A DNA stretch of 64,000 nucleotides. Origin: Dipteris shenzhenensis (lineage: Eukaryota > Polypodiophyta > Polypodiopsida > Gleicheniales). A program made the translations under genes and the position numbers. Shown one piece after another: positions 19,686 through 30,615 of this stretch (positions within the stretch are counted from its first letter, which is position 1; every line of letters starts with the position of its first letter). The DNA lies in assembly GCA_047967505.1 (NCBI GenBank), contig CM106538.1. One strand, given 5' to 3'. The notes beneath the pieces are model-generated. The model searched no databases and had not been told where the DNA came from. It was given only the letters and a program-made list of their open reading frames with translations.

Positions 19686-20719
19686 ATGTCGACTCTTTCA
19701 GACAGTTTTGGCAATTTTTCCGAGAGTGACAAGCTGGATGGACCAAACTATGCCTTGTGGTCATTCAGCTTAAGAACATATTGGTCGGTAAGGGCTTGTG
19801 GGATATTATCAATGGGGATGAGGTGAGGCCAGCAGGCTCGTTTATATCTAGCACAGCTTCTTCGGGTCAGACTATAGGTAGACAGCAGTCTGCTACAACC
19901 CCTCCTGCTAGTCCCACAGCATCGACGGAGGAGCAGAAGAAGTTTGATTGCCGCAGTGCCCAAGCAATGTTTTTGATTGCCACAAATGTGAAGAGGCACA
20001 TTATGACGACTATCAAGTCGTGCAAGGATGCAAAGGCAACATGGGAAAGATTGGCAAACATGTATCATGTTAAGAATGAGGCAAGGGCCATTGCCTTGAC
20101 AAATCAACTCAAGGATCTCAACATGTAGGAAGGCCAGGCCATCACTGATCATATTGCCAGGATCACTGATCTACGTGATCAGCTCGCAAGTATTGATGAG
20201 GAAATAGAAGACAAGAAGCTCGCCTCTATTACTCTCAATAGCTTAGCACCCTCATATGGCACATTCGTCACTTCATTGACCATTGTTCTCAAGGCAGCCC
20301 CACTCTCGTTCGATGAGTTAGTTGGGCTTTTGTTGCAGAAAGAGGAGAGATGCTCAAATTTTGCCCAAGCCTCTTGTCAGGGTGAGCAAGCGCTTGCCAT
20401 GGGTGGAAAGGGCAAATTTCAGAAAAAGTTTGAGCCAAAACACAGCCATAGAACTCAGCCCAAGGAGGGGAATGCAAGCAGCTCAAGCAAAAATCAGAAA
20501 AAGGGCAAATGCAACTATTGCAAGAAGCCAGGACATTACATCGCAGAGTGTCAGAAAAGGACTGCCAATGAAAAGAAAATGCAAAGGGACAGCTCTAGCA
20601 GTAATTTTGTTGCCCCCACTGAAACTCGTGCTTCAGATGCACATGCTCATCTTGCCCAAGGTGATAGAGATTTTGTGTTTGCTGCATTTAATGAGAAGAA
20701 GAATGCCAAGGGGATTTGA
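19686..20719 (+). pseudogene. H1 gag, second copy, with zinc knuckle
   Basis: The ATG at 19,686 starts MSTLSDSFGNFSESDKLDG. A frameshift near 19,770 moves it to a frame reading NILVGKGLWDIINGDE. A stop at about 20,127 and another shift lead to the C-terminal frame (20,276-20,719) with ALAMGGKGKFQKKFEPK and knuckle CNYCKKPGHYIAECQK, fitting C-x2-C-x4-H-x4-C. It is more complete than copy 1 and leads straight into protease. Confidence 0.78.
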
Positions 20720-23036
20720 ATGCTGAAAATCAATCAAGGGATGCTTCCCTTGTTGCAAGTGATGCATGGTATATTGACAGTGGTGCTACTAAGCACATGA
20801 CTCCTCGCCAGGAGTGGTTTGAGAGCATCACACCTGTTCATGGCAGGCAGGTTACATGTGCCAATGATGCTTCTCAAGACATCATCGGAGTTGGGCACGT
20901 TCCTATTCAGCTTGATAATGGGTTAGTGTGATTTTAGTTTCAAACATTGCCCATGATCAACATATGTTCATCGAATTTCAAGATAACCAATGCAGGATCA
21001 AGGATCCAAAGAAAGGGTATGAAATTGTAGCAATAGGCACATATGACAGAGGCTTATACAAGCTTGATGCTCAGGGTATTGGCTGTAGCAAACACTTTCC
21101 AGGTTGATTTATGGCATGCCAGGTTTGGACATGTCCATCACAGGGCATTGTCCTACATGTATAACAATAATATGACTCAAGGAATGCCAAATTTTTTAGG
21201 CTCTGTATGGCTTTAAGCCAAAGGTTAGTCATTTCAGAGTTTTTGGCTCAGTGGCATATGCTTTGGTTCTAGATGCACATCGGACAAAGCTTGATGACAA
21301 GAGTGTCAAATGCATTTTTGTGGGGTATAGCATTAAAAGCAGGGGATTCAGGCTTTATAATCCCGCTACCAAGAATGTAATAATCAGCAAAGATGTTCTC
21401 TTTGCTGAGAATGAGTGCACGCAGCCCGCTAGTGCAGACTTGCCAATACGATGACACTCCTTTGGACATCATCCAGTTTGAGGATGATGAGATGGAATCT
21501 CTTGATGCTTCCCCTTCTTCTTCTCATTGTTCAGATAGCTTGCCACATGTTGAGGATGGCTCTCCCTCAAATGTTTCAGATTTGCACCTAATTAATGAGA
21601 ATAGACAGCCTCATATTTGGAGGCATTATCAACGTCATGAGGCCACTAAAGATGTTGATGGAGCCTCAAAGGTGCAGCAGAAAAATCTATTCCACGTTGG
21701 GCAAGGTTGACCATTCAAAATGCTAAGGATCAACCTACTTTGGGGAAAACCAGCAGCACTCAGATAAATCAAAAAAAGGTCAATTTTGCTTTAATGACCT
21801 CAGTGATGGAAGCTGAAAATGAGCCTCGGAGCTTCAAGGATGCTCAGCATAATCTGGCATGGCAGAAAGCTATGGAAGCTGAGATTAAATTTATTGAGAA
21901 GAATGCCACATGGGACTTGGTTGATGCGCCCATTGGGAAAAATGTGGTTGGCACGAAATGGATTTATAAGGTGAACTACCATTCAGATGGCACAGTTAAG
22001 AAATACAAAGCTCGTTTGATTGCCAAGGGGTATGTACAAGAGGAGGGGATAGATTATGGGAAGACTTTTGCTCCAGTGAACGAGATGACCACTATTTGTT
22101 CTGTCATCTCTCTTGCTTCGTTTTATGGTTAGTCAGTGTACCAGATGGATGTCGAGATCACTTTCCTCAATGGAGATCTTAAAGAGGAGGTCTATATACA
22201 TCAGCCCCAAGGTTTTGAGGTGAAGGGACAAGAGCACAAGGTATGCAAGCTTAGGAAGGCTCTATATGGGCTGAAGCAAGCACCTCGTACGTGGTATCAA
22301 AAGATACATCAGTTTTTGCTGTCCCAGGGCTTCGTAAACACTCATACAGAGCCAAATCTGTATGTTCTACAGCAAAAATCAGAATTAGTCATGTTGGTAC
22401 TATATGTAGATGACATCATACTCACTGGCAGTGATTTGCAGCAAATTACAGCAGTGCAGTCCGCTTTATGTCACAACTTTGACATGACAGATTTGGGCCT
22501 ATTGCATTATTGTCTTGGCATTGAGTTTTGGCAGACTCATGATGGGATTTCTATGTCACAGACAAAGTATTCGAAGGGGTTATTGCAGAAATTTAAAATG
22601 GAGAACTGTAAGCCTGTGGCTACTCCATTGGAAAAGGGACTCAAGCTGAGTAAGCATGATACTGTTGAAAAGTTTGATGGCACTTTGTACAGGCAGTTGG
22701 TTGGCAGATTGATATATCTATGCTCCACACGGCCTGATATTGCCTATGCATTTAGGGTTTTTGAGCCAGTTCATGCATTGTCCCACGATCACACATTGGA
22801 ATGCAGCAAAGAGGGTTCTAAAATATGTCCATGGCACTCTCTCTCTTGGCTTGCATTATGCTTTAGATTGTGATCTAGAGTTGAGTGGTTTCACCGACTC
22901 AGATTGGTCAGGGGACACTGACGACAGACGGTCCACTACTGGCTATTGCTTCTCATTGGGTTCAGCCTGTATCTCCTGGCTCAGTAAGAAGCAAGAGCGA
23001 GTCTCTCTTATAAGTAGAAGTAATAATAGGTTCAAA
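20716..23036 (+). pseudogene. H1 pol: protease, integrase remnant, RT, RNase H
   Basis: Protease shows WYIDSGATKHMT (DSGA active site) near 20,769. A GAG-pre-integrase remnant (DLWHARFGHVHHRAL) is at 21,107. The integrase core with its catalytic DDE residues is deleted, and sequence jumps to the SHFRVFGSVAYA tail near 21,228. RT spans 21,850-22,870 with WIYKVNYHSDGTVKKYKARL, LYGLKQAPRTWYQK and LYVDDIILTGSD (catalytic DD present). A TAG splits it at about 22,130. RNase H starts GFTDSDWSGDTDDRRSTTGY but stops before its TEAEY motif at about 23,036. It cannot be active. Confidence 0.85.
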
Positions 23037-23502
23037 GGTTTATTCACCATCTTTATATGCCAATTCTTGCGTTACAAATTATTAAGGCTTTTTTGAGTTA
23101 CTTGTGATGAGTTTATAACACTTTTAAAATAATCATAAATAAGCAAATATGCAATACCATTACAAGTTGATGCTCGTCGATGTAAAGTTGATCTCCACTT
23201 AGGCAAATATAGTACCACAAGGGAATTCCTTCTTCAATGGCCTCTAGTATGATGTCGATGACCCCTTCAGTAACTTTAACCATTGCCTATGTACATATGG
23301 TTCTTGTTAGAATGGTAAAATATTAGAAATCTCATCGATCCTCCAAGTACTTCTATGAGAACAAAAATGGCACGGCTCTTGGCTCTCCAAAGGACGAAGG
23401 ATCAATGCATGAATAATACATCAGGAAAAGATAAACGGGCATTTTTAATCATATTTTACAATAAAACACCTAGCCTCTCATCATATATATCACATTGCAT
23501 GA

Positions 23503-23743
23503 TTTGAATTTGGTTTATAAGATAGAACTAAACATTTTGGTATGAATAGTAGCTTCAAAAAGTAGTGAATCTGCCAAATTTAATCCTTTATCTACATGTG
23601 GAAAATACCTTATTTGATTTGAATAATTTGAATTTAGTGTATAAGATAGAACTACAAATTTTGGTATGAATAGTAGCTTTAAAAAGTAGTGAATCTGCCA
23701 AATTTGATCATTTATCTCATGTGGAAAATACCTTATTTGATTT
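23503..23743. repeat. Direct tandem repeat, about 118 bp x 2
   Basis: TTTGAATTTGGTTTATAAG at 23,503 and TTTGAATTTAGTGTATAAG at 23,627 start two copies (period 124). Both continue through GGTATGAATAGTAGCTT, AAAAAGTAGTGAATCTGCC and GTGGAAAATACCTTATTTG with about ten differences. Confidence 0.85.
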
Positions 23744-24416
23744 CTCTGTCCATTCTTCCATGTGTTGTCTTGCTCCTTCCATTAAGGCCTCTAACTCATT
23801 AGCATAACTACAAGCCTTGGTTGCTGCATCCACACATCATGGTATAGGTTGTGAAAGATGTACATGCACATAAAGCTATGATTTTAACCCCTGTAGAAAT
23901 CTTTTGTTTCAATGAGTTAGTCTCATTGGGATGAACATTGGCATGTACATTGTAAGTACTTTTCTCAACATGACATGTCAGTGCTCCTCTCTCTTTTTGA
24001 AATCTTGTATCACTAACAAGGAGTTCAACAATAAAAACAATGCCGCTTATCATCCAATAATATTTTGTAGGTGAACGGGGACGAGCATTTTCCGAGCGAA
24101 ATCTTCCGAGCGTCCGAGTGAAGGAAAAAAAAACCTTCTAACTATACAAAAATATGGCAAAAATGGATCGGAAGAAAACATAGTTTCACTTAGAAATATG
24201 CAAAGTATTATAACATAATGGGATGGCTTTTGAAGAAACCCACATGTAGAGTAGACTTCTCTATGAAAATGCCCTTATGATCCTTCTTACAACTTTAACT
24301 TAATAGGGGGTGACATTGAAAAACTCTCTCAACCATGAAATGGTTTCTCCAAAGAAACTCATTGAAGCAAGCCATCAAGGTAGTTTTGCCAGCGAAACCC
24401 CTTTGAAGTAGGTCTT

Positions 24417-24460
24417 CCAAGGTAGTTTTGCCAGTAGTTTCGCTGGCGAAACTACCTTGG
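24417..24460. repeat. Hairpin, 18-bp arms, 8-base loop
   Basis: CCAAGGTAGTTTTGCCAG (24,417-24,434) pairs with CTGGCGAAACTACCTTGG (24,443-24,460) with one G-T mismatch at DNA level. A third, direct copy of the arm, AAGGTAGTTTTGCCAG, is at 24,378-24,393. Confidence 0.85.
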
Positions 24461-25221
24461 ACAGCACTTTTAAAAGTGATATAACTTTCACATCCAATAT
24501 CCAAATATAGTCATTCAACCACTCAAATTGATTGGAAAACCCCATTTGAGCACATCTAAGGGGTTATATTTTGAAAAATCTTGCATATATAGTATTAAAT
24601 ATTAAGTGCATTTTATGAGAGTGATATATAAGCCCAATTTAATGCTTATTTATAGTAATTTAAACTTCTTTAGAAACATGTCCATAAATATCTTGTTATT
24701 TATGCTAAAAAAACACTAGAAAGATATTGCCATATGATATAAATGTGTTTAACAAGTAATTACATATGTATAATATTATTACATTGAGAGTGATTATGAG
24801 GGATGTTTCTTAAAGAAATTATTTTTCAACACTTTTTTAAGGTAATAACAGGGGTACAAAGGGATCTCTATGAATAAGAAAATTTATGTTATGTAAAAAT
24901 GAATGAGTGACTAGTCTGTATATTTTTATGATAAAGGAATCTAGTTTTAGTGAAAATAAACGTGTAAAACCATGTTTCCTAAAGAAATACAATTTTTTAA
25001 ATCTCTTGAAAAACACGCTCGGATAAACCTGCTCATAGGTTTTTGCTCGTAAAATTGACGCATCCGTAGATGAACTTAGTTTAATGGATCCTTTTTAAAT
25101 ATATCAAAATGCAAATAATATGAGAGCTATCGAATGTCTTGGATTGTGACCATATGAGCCACTTGGAAGCCTTTTCATCATTTCTCATGCATACATAGAG
25201 CCTTACACTGCTCAATAAGGT

Positions 25222-25385
25222 GTTACTAGAAGCTTGCTCAACAACAATCGAAGGATCATGCCAGTTGGGTGACATCCGCCACTAGTGATGATGCAGACGA
25301 AGATGACCCACCGACACAGGATCATGCTCTTACAGTCTGTCTCCCGCATCTAGAGGATGATGGAGATCATGATTTTGCTTTCTAA
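25222..25385 (+). pseudogene. Gag C-terminus of another gag-only element
   Basis: It starts in the knuckle region (CTACTAGAAGCTTGC matching CYQKLA-type codons with a shift) and runs through HASWVTSATS-type codons to an acidic end before a TAA at 25,383-25,385. Followed by the post-gag motif pair (25,400 and 25,470), a G-run and an LTR start at 25,858, it is the 3' part of a 5'-truncated element. Confidence 0.6.
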
Positions 25386-25857
25386 AGCATAAGATATTTG
25401 GGTACTCTGCCCTAGGGGTGTTTTCCAAAAATGAATGCAATAAATCATGTGTGTTTAGTCAATAAAGGTCCTCTGCCTTGGATAGTCCTCCTAAAATGAT
25501 GTATTTCTTTTATATTTTTGGTGTGTGGCTCCATGTTCCTCATTAGTCTTTGGAGCCAGGTAGGGATGTACTGTGAGAGCCATGTGTTTTTGGCTTTGAT
25601 AGGTCTATTTGTTGGTGCATTGGTCTCTTAGACCTCTGAGTTGATCATGCATCCATGCATGATGAGCCTTTGAGCCATGCTAGATGAGATTTCTATGTTA
25701 TGCTCACTAGCCTCTGAGCCATGCTCACTTGCCTCTGAGATTGTGTGGGAGCCATGTCTAGTTCAAGACCGGCATGCACAGTTTTGATGACCGTCATTGT
25801 CATGTTCTGTTCTTGGTTCCATTCCAGTAGTCCCTCACCTTTCCTCCATGGGGGGGT
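25386..25857 (+). other. Post-gag region of truncated element
   Basis: It has the two CTCTGCC-TGG motif copies, then the GGGATGTACTGTGAGAGCCATG block found in all members, and repeated CCTCTGAG words. It ends CCATGGGGGGG, the polypurine tract, directly before TGTTAGAAAATGG. Confidence 0.55.
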
Positions 25858-25948
25858 GTTAGAAAATGGAGTCAATTTGAGTGACTTTTAGTGTGTTCTA
25901 GAGTAGTATCATACTACTTTATATCCTAGAGTGCCATGTGTCACTTTT
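25858..25948 (+). repeat. LTR start, truncated
   Basis: TGTTAGAAAATGGAGTC begins an LTR related to family B. It breaks after about 90 bp in GTGTCACTTTTATTC, where Gypsy integrase sequence takes over. Confidence 0.6.
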
Positions 25949-26151
25949 ATTCTTGTGGTGGTCGACGGTCTTACCAAGATGGCTCGCTTCATTCGAGCTA
26001 GGGAGTCTATTGTGCCCCACAAGTGGCGGATATGTATATTAGTCAAATTTTTTGTTTGCATGAGTTACCCAATTCCATAGTGTCAGATAGAGATGCTAAA
26101 TTTACCAGTCATTTTTGGACTGCAATGTTTGAGGCACTAAGGATTTGGTGG
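25949..26151 (+). pseudogene. Gypsy integrase fragment
   Basis: Reading frames here give VVVDGLTKMARFIRARES and, after a shift, IVSDRDAKFTSHFWTAMFE. These match the core of plant Ty3/Gypsy integrase, including the first two catalytic Asp (VVVDGLTKMA and SDRDAKF). The fragment is about 200 bp and lies between two LTR pieces. Confidence 0.7.
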
Positions 26152-26164
26152 TGTTAGAAACATG

Positions 26165-26196
<32 letters not shown>

Positions 26197-26508
26197 AAAA
26201 GTGTGTACTTTCACTATTTTTTTTATTAAAAAAATGTGTGTGTATGTGTGTGTGTGCGCGCGCTTAGAAAAAAGCTAGAGTATGGGACTTATCCCATATA
26301 CATTTGACACTTAGAGTGTGTGTGCCTATCCTATATAGACATTGTACTTTCATTGTCATTTTCATCAAGCCTCATGCCTTTCTTGATCATGTAAGTACTT
26401 TGCTTAGTTGTATATTTCTTTCTCGCATTATTTCATTTCCATTATGCTTTCCTAGTCTTGCTTTTCCTTTCCATTCCATTCCATGTCTTGCATCTTCATA
26501 GTTAACTT
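26152..26508 (+). repeat. LTR-like sequence with (GT)n and (GA)n
   Basis: It begins TGTTAGAAACATGG and shares the layout of families A and B: a tail of TTTCATTTCCATTATGCTTTC and a CCTATATAGACATTGTACTTTC promoter-like segment near 26,325-26,350. GT and GA repeats occupy 26,165-26,265. The right end is not certain because no standard primer site follows. Confidence 0.5.
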
Positions 26509-26554
26509 GGCATTCCATTCAAACTTAGTATCTTCAGTTGGAATTGCCAGGTCC

Positions 26555-26700
26555 TATTGTTGCTCCCCGCTCCTCCTGCTCCCCTCCTCTCCCTGCTCCT
26601 CCTACTGCTCCTCCTCTCCCCACTCCTCCTACTGCTCCTCCTGCTCCCCTCCTCGCTGCCCCCTCCCTTCCCTCCTGCTTCTCCTCCTCCTTCCGCAGAT
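26555..26700. repeat. CT-rich low-complexity stretch
   Basis: Imperfect CTCCTCCTGCTCC repeats fill about 145 bp directly upstream of the LINE1 RT fragment, and are comparable to the pyrimidine-rich leader of LINE1 at 6,016-6,740. The open frames are composition artefacts. Confidence 0.7.
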
Positions 26701-26735
26701 CCGAACTCACAGGCCAGAGAGGTGGCTAGAGATGA

Positions 26736-27405
26736 AGTTTGGCAGAGTTACCTGTGTTGGTCACTCCAGAGATGTTATGCTCACTTGATGCACGCTTTAC
26801 CAACACAGAATTCAAGACTGCTCTCTCTGCCCTTCATAAGGGCAAATGCCTTGGTTCAGATGGTCTTACTCCTTTTTTAATAGCCTTTTGGGATATGATA
26901 GGTGATCGTATTACTTCAGCCTTGCAGGGCATTTGGGACTCGGGTGAGATGCCTGACTCACTGACCGAGGGACTCATTCACCTTATCCCGAAAGGTGGCA
27001 ACAGGAATTTTGTATCCCATTAGAGACCCATCGCTCTTTTGGGCACTCTTTACAAAATCCTTGCCAAGGCGATCAGCATCCGATTACAGCCCCTTCTTCC
27101 AGACCTCATCCATGATACTCAGACAGGCTTTGTGCATGGCAAGAGCATTTTTTATAATATCTTTTCCTTTTGGGAAGCCACAGAGTGGGCTATGCAGAGT
27201 GGGTAGAGGCTGGCAGTTCTACTCCTGGACTTTGAGAAAGCCTATGACAGAGTAGATTGGGGTTTTCTTGAGGGCACTCTTCTACAGTTTGGATTTTCAG
27301 ATGCTTGGATTAGAGGGGTGGCCTCCCTTTACAGATCAGCCCACAGCCAGGTTTTGATTGGAGGGGTAAGGGGTGACAAGTTTAAGATTTCCAGATCAAT
27401 AATGT
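26736..27405 (+). pseudogene. LINE1 reverse transcriptase fragment
   Basis: Two frames give FTNTEFKTALSALHKGKC, SDGLTPFLIAFWDMIGDR, LIHLIPKGGNRN, then (after a stop) HDTQTGFVHGKSIF, LLLDFEKAYDRVDWGF and SLYRSAHSQVLIGG. The catalytic ADD box is not reached, because the copy breaks off near 27,395 in KFKISRSI. This loss of the 3' end is unusual for a LINE and suggests later deletion. Stops and one shift are present. Confidence 0.8.
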
Positions 27406-27520
27406 TCTCATGACCTTTTCATTAATCTCCTATCAGAACCTTTGCAAAAGCTTCTAACCTGGCATAAGAATGGGGGAAATACCTAATTGGAAACTAATTG
27501 AACCACCTTTGAGTGTTCTT

Positions 27521-27961
27521 TTTTTTGCAAAAAAGAGACATCTATTAAGTATTAAAGAAAACCGTTAGAGTAAGCTCCGTACGGGAATACGAGATACACC
27601 ATGCAATGCATGAAAATCTCAAGAGCCAAAAAGAAAGGATTGGGGCTGATAGTGCCATCTCAATCCAGTAGCAACCTCCGAGAAAAAGGGAGAACCCCTC
27701 CAAACTCGAAGAAATACAGTCCTCCTAGAAGAGGCTGCCTGTGAAGGGCCCTGCATGCTAGCCCAAATGGCTATCAAAGTGTGAACCGTGTCACTCCAAA
27801 TACCTGTGATGGGTGTATCTGGGTGTCATCCAAGGCCTCTGTGCATCTGACTCTCCAAATGTGCCAAGAGGATATGCTAGCTAAAATCTCCCAAGAGGTG
27901 TCCACTAAAACATGTGAAGCTCTGAAAGGAATATGTGGTACATCCTGAAGAGAGCAGGGCT
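27521..27961 (-). mobile_element. LINE1 3' end, minus strand, 441 bp
   Basis: Poly-T at 27,521 is followed by AAAAAAGAGACATCTATTAAG, the LINE1 3' end reversed. CCACCTTTGAGTGTTCTT (27,503-27,520) and CCACCTTTGAGCGTTCTT (27,962-27,979) form an 18-bp target duplication with one mismatch. The host is anonymous sequence. Confidence 0.9.
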
Positions 27962-27979
27962 CCACCTTTGAGCGTTCTT

Positions 27980-28300
27980 AATTAAGATACATGGAAAATA
28001 ATCCATAGACGCTTCGCATGTAGTTGTGCCATTGATGTGGCAAACACGCGAGAAACTCTGCAAATGACTGGAAGTATCTTCATCATCTGTTCCTTTAAAA
28101 TTTTGGACTTTATCTTGATATTGGAGTTAAACTAAAACTTTTCCGCCCCAAAACCCGAGTAGGCCTCAGAAGAACTGACTCACTCACTCTCCACCTTTCG
28201 TCGCCATCATTATGAGGTGGTTGTAGACTTCTAACTTGGCTTGTACTGTCTTTAGGCCTCATGGGTACAACTTGACGTATACATGTCGGGTGAACAGGTT
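27980..28300. other. No gene recognised
   Basis: This is anonymous sequence on the right of the LINE1 insert. No open frame or repeat family match is visible, and it is continuous with 27,406-27,520 once the insert is removed. Confidence 0.5.
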
Positions 28301-29560
28301 CTCTATGTGTTATGAGAGGAACTCAGGCAAACTGCATTAGGTGTTCTTCATTCACCTCATATCTACAATGGTGTCTCTCTCCATCAGAAGCACGCCTGCC
28401 TTCATGATGATGGATTCTTTGTCCATCCACCATAGCCTGTCTTCTGGCTTCATACCTTCCTGTGTGTTCTTTCGGGTATGATAGCCGAGTATCGCCAAAG
28501 ACGTTCTTGCTACCTCTAAGATGTTCTTTGCGTTCATTTTGTTCTTCCACCAAGGAGATGGCCATTCGATCAAAATCTAAACTCTCTGTAGACGAGTGCT
28601 CGGATTCCATTTGCCACGACGGGCCTTCACCTGCCAATCTTCTGGGATGCCTCGGCCCGACACCATTGTTCTGACCTCATGGCTTTGCATAGTAGTCAAC
28701 TTCCACCCCTAGGGTAGCATAGCTGAGTCTCTCTTCTCATGCTCATTGCTCCTGTTGGACAGCTGCCCCTACCAATCTCCTTCGGGCATTGAACTTTGGT
28801 TTTGAGACCTGCTTTGCCTCGCATAGTTGGATGTAACCACTGCCTCTAGTTTAGATATTCTTCACGTCTAGCCACATACCTTCTTCCTCTCTCCGAACGT
28901 GTGTCATCCATTGCTTAAGTCAAAAAGCAATCAAAGAGCAATCCGCCATGTACTTTCTGTGTTCCACACCCCGGTCTTCAAGCACTCTACCAGTTGATGC
29001 CACTCTCCTGAAGTTACTTGAATAAATTTCTATAGTAACCCACGATTGCCAACAATTGTTTTGCTTCGTCACGAGCATAGTTGGGTCCGTGCGTGTATGG
29101 TTGGCTGAATCATACGCGTATGAAATAATTATTCCTTACGTGTATGGTACGACCAATCCTACTTGGCTTTTTTTTGGGGGGGGGGGGGACGGGGTTAAAA
29201 TTTTAACTTCAAACTTGTATTAATTTTAAAGTCGAGTAACTGATAAAAAAGTTTTCATAAAGGTATGGGTGTAGCTCTTTGTCAATTAAATGTGTACAAT
29301 GTATATTTTCCTGGTTTTTGTTTTTTAAAAATTAGGGTCACGTATGATTCAGCCCCAGGGGCTGATTCATACTCCAATCATACTTCCGTACCCATATGCA
29401 ATATGCGTATGGTAACGTATGGAAAAACTGTGGTCACAGGTTATCATGAACTCTCTCCTTTTTTCACTAACACTAGCTTACCGACTCGGTCTCTAAATTT
29501 CCTACCCTGATAGCTTGTCAACTCGCAATTCACTTAACCTTCCCTAGCAAGATCGCCAAA
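28301..29560 (-). other. Probable Gypsy leader and gag start
   Basis: Minus-strand frames (28,637-28,323, and MDDTRSERGRRYVARREE near 28,900) give charged, Arg/Glu/His-rich protein of the kind seen at Gypsy gag N-termini, but no domain is diagnostic. TGGCGATCTTGCT read on the minus strand near 29,540-29,556 is a plausible primer site. A G-run (29,176-29,189) and repeated CGTATG/ACGTATGG words lie at 29,090-29,150 and 29,340-29,420. Confidence 0.4.
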
Positions 29561-30168
29561 ATGTTGATGTCTTTGACCTCACCTGCCGAATAACTAAAAA
29601 ATACTCGGTTTAATTCCCAATCCGGTGCTGCGCTTCGTGAAGATGCTCGCTCTTGCAATCCTAAGGTAGGTGTGCTCCGTGTGCCAATGATTAACACTCG
29701 GAGGCTAGGGCTAGCTAACAAAAAAGAACCATGTGATGAGGGAAGAATACCGAGTTACTATGCACACTTAACACTTAGTGAAGTATTGCAACCAAAATAG
29801 AACCAAGGAGATACAAATTGCTCAATCATTGAATCAAAGTCACTTGATACAACCAAGCCGTCTCGGCTTGCAATGAACACTCCCTAACCTATCAACTCAG
29901 GTAAGAGGAAGAGAACTCGGCACACTGCTCTCTCTTCTCTTCCTCACTTATTACAACATTTCTACCTAAAGGACCGCCTTCTAATTGAGTGTGCGCTCGG
30001 TGCGCCAACTCCTACTCGCCGATAGGTTGATTTGCTGGAATCAATTGCACCTCTCATTGCAAAACAGGTGCTCAACTGCCTCCACTGCTTCTTGCTCCGA
30101 GCCGAGATCGATGCTTGGTGACCACGTGCAAGTTAGCCTAACCCAAGGCTAACAACCTCCTGTCTCAC
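29561..30168 (-). repeat. Probable Gypsy LTR, minus strand
   Basis: Read on the minus strand it would start TGAGACAGGAGG (about 30,168) and end AAAGACATCAACA at about 29,561, three bases before the candidate primer site TGGCGATC. It has several CTCGG words and no coding potential. Element D abuts or enters its start near 30,157. No partner LTR is in the window. Confidence 0.4.
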
Positions 30169-30615
30169 AATGGATGGAAATAGCTTGGATCAAATACTCA
30201 CAATGTATTCATAGCTTGATGTTGACTGTTGTGATAGACAATAGACAAGTACAACACTATATAGTATGACACTAGACTCTAGAGAGTCACAATGTCTATG
30301 GGATATCTCCCAATATGACATGTGGCACGTCTAGGACTCACTAGACTATACAACACCACCTAGACCACCTAGAACACACTTTTTTTTTTTTTTCCAAAAA
30401 AGAGACTTCTATTAAGTAAGAAAGAAACCCGCTAGAGCAAGCTCTGTGTGGAAATACACCATGCTAAGCATGTAATAAAAACACCTCAGAGGAATGAGGT
30501 AGAAATAAACCAAGGCTGAGGCTGAAAATGCCATCTCAAACCTGTAGAAGTCTTAGCAAAGAAGAGAGAGTCTCTCCAATCTCTGAGAAAAGTAGGAGGC
30601 TGCTCGAGATGATCC

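Larger units (their letters stand above)
397..23040 (+). mobile_element. H1: old, split Copia LTR retrotransposon
   Basis: This is the outermost element of the left block. Its 5' LTR begins TGTTAG at 402, is broken at 545 by element A1, resumes at 9,819 and ends near 10,168. It is followed by a primer site TGGTATCAAAGCC (10,171-10,183), one base from the usual iMet-tRNA match. The leader runs to 10,542, is broken by H2, and resumes at 17,838. The gag and pol relics lie at 18,451-23,036. The 3' end is lost in the RNase H region, and no 3' LTR or right target duplication was found. Reconstruction rests on target duplications of the nested inserts that join the H1 pieces exactly: GTACT for A1 and ACTAG for H2. 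Confidence 0.72.
23037..25210. other. AT-rich stretch, no gene recognised
   Basis: No frame resembles a known protein. The stretch has clearly higher A+T than its flanks and few transposon signatures. It holds a 118-bp tandem repeat (23,503-23,743) and a strong hairpin (24,417-24,460). GACGAGCA/TCCGAGCG-like words occur near 24,072-24,110 and inverted near 25,015-25,055, which might mark a DNA transposon. It may be intergenic DNA older than the retroelement inserts. Confidence 0.5.

Noticed and set aside
23808-24504. Minus-strand frames of 69 and 81 residues in the AT-rich gap
   Set aside because: There is no motif, no conserved neighbour and no codon pattern. They are expected by chance.
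29346-29371. Palindrome TGATTCAGCCCC/AGGGGCTGATTC
   Set aside because: The arms match only over about eight bases when the reverse complement is checked, so it is not a true palindrome.
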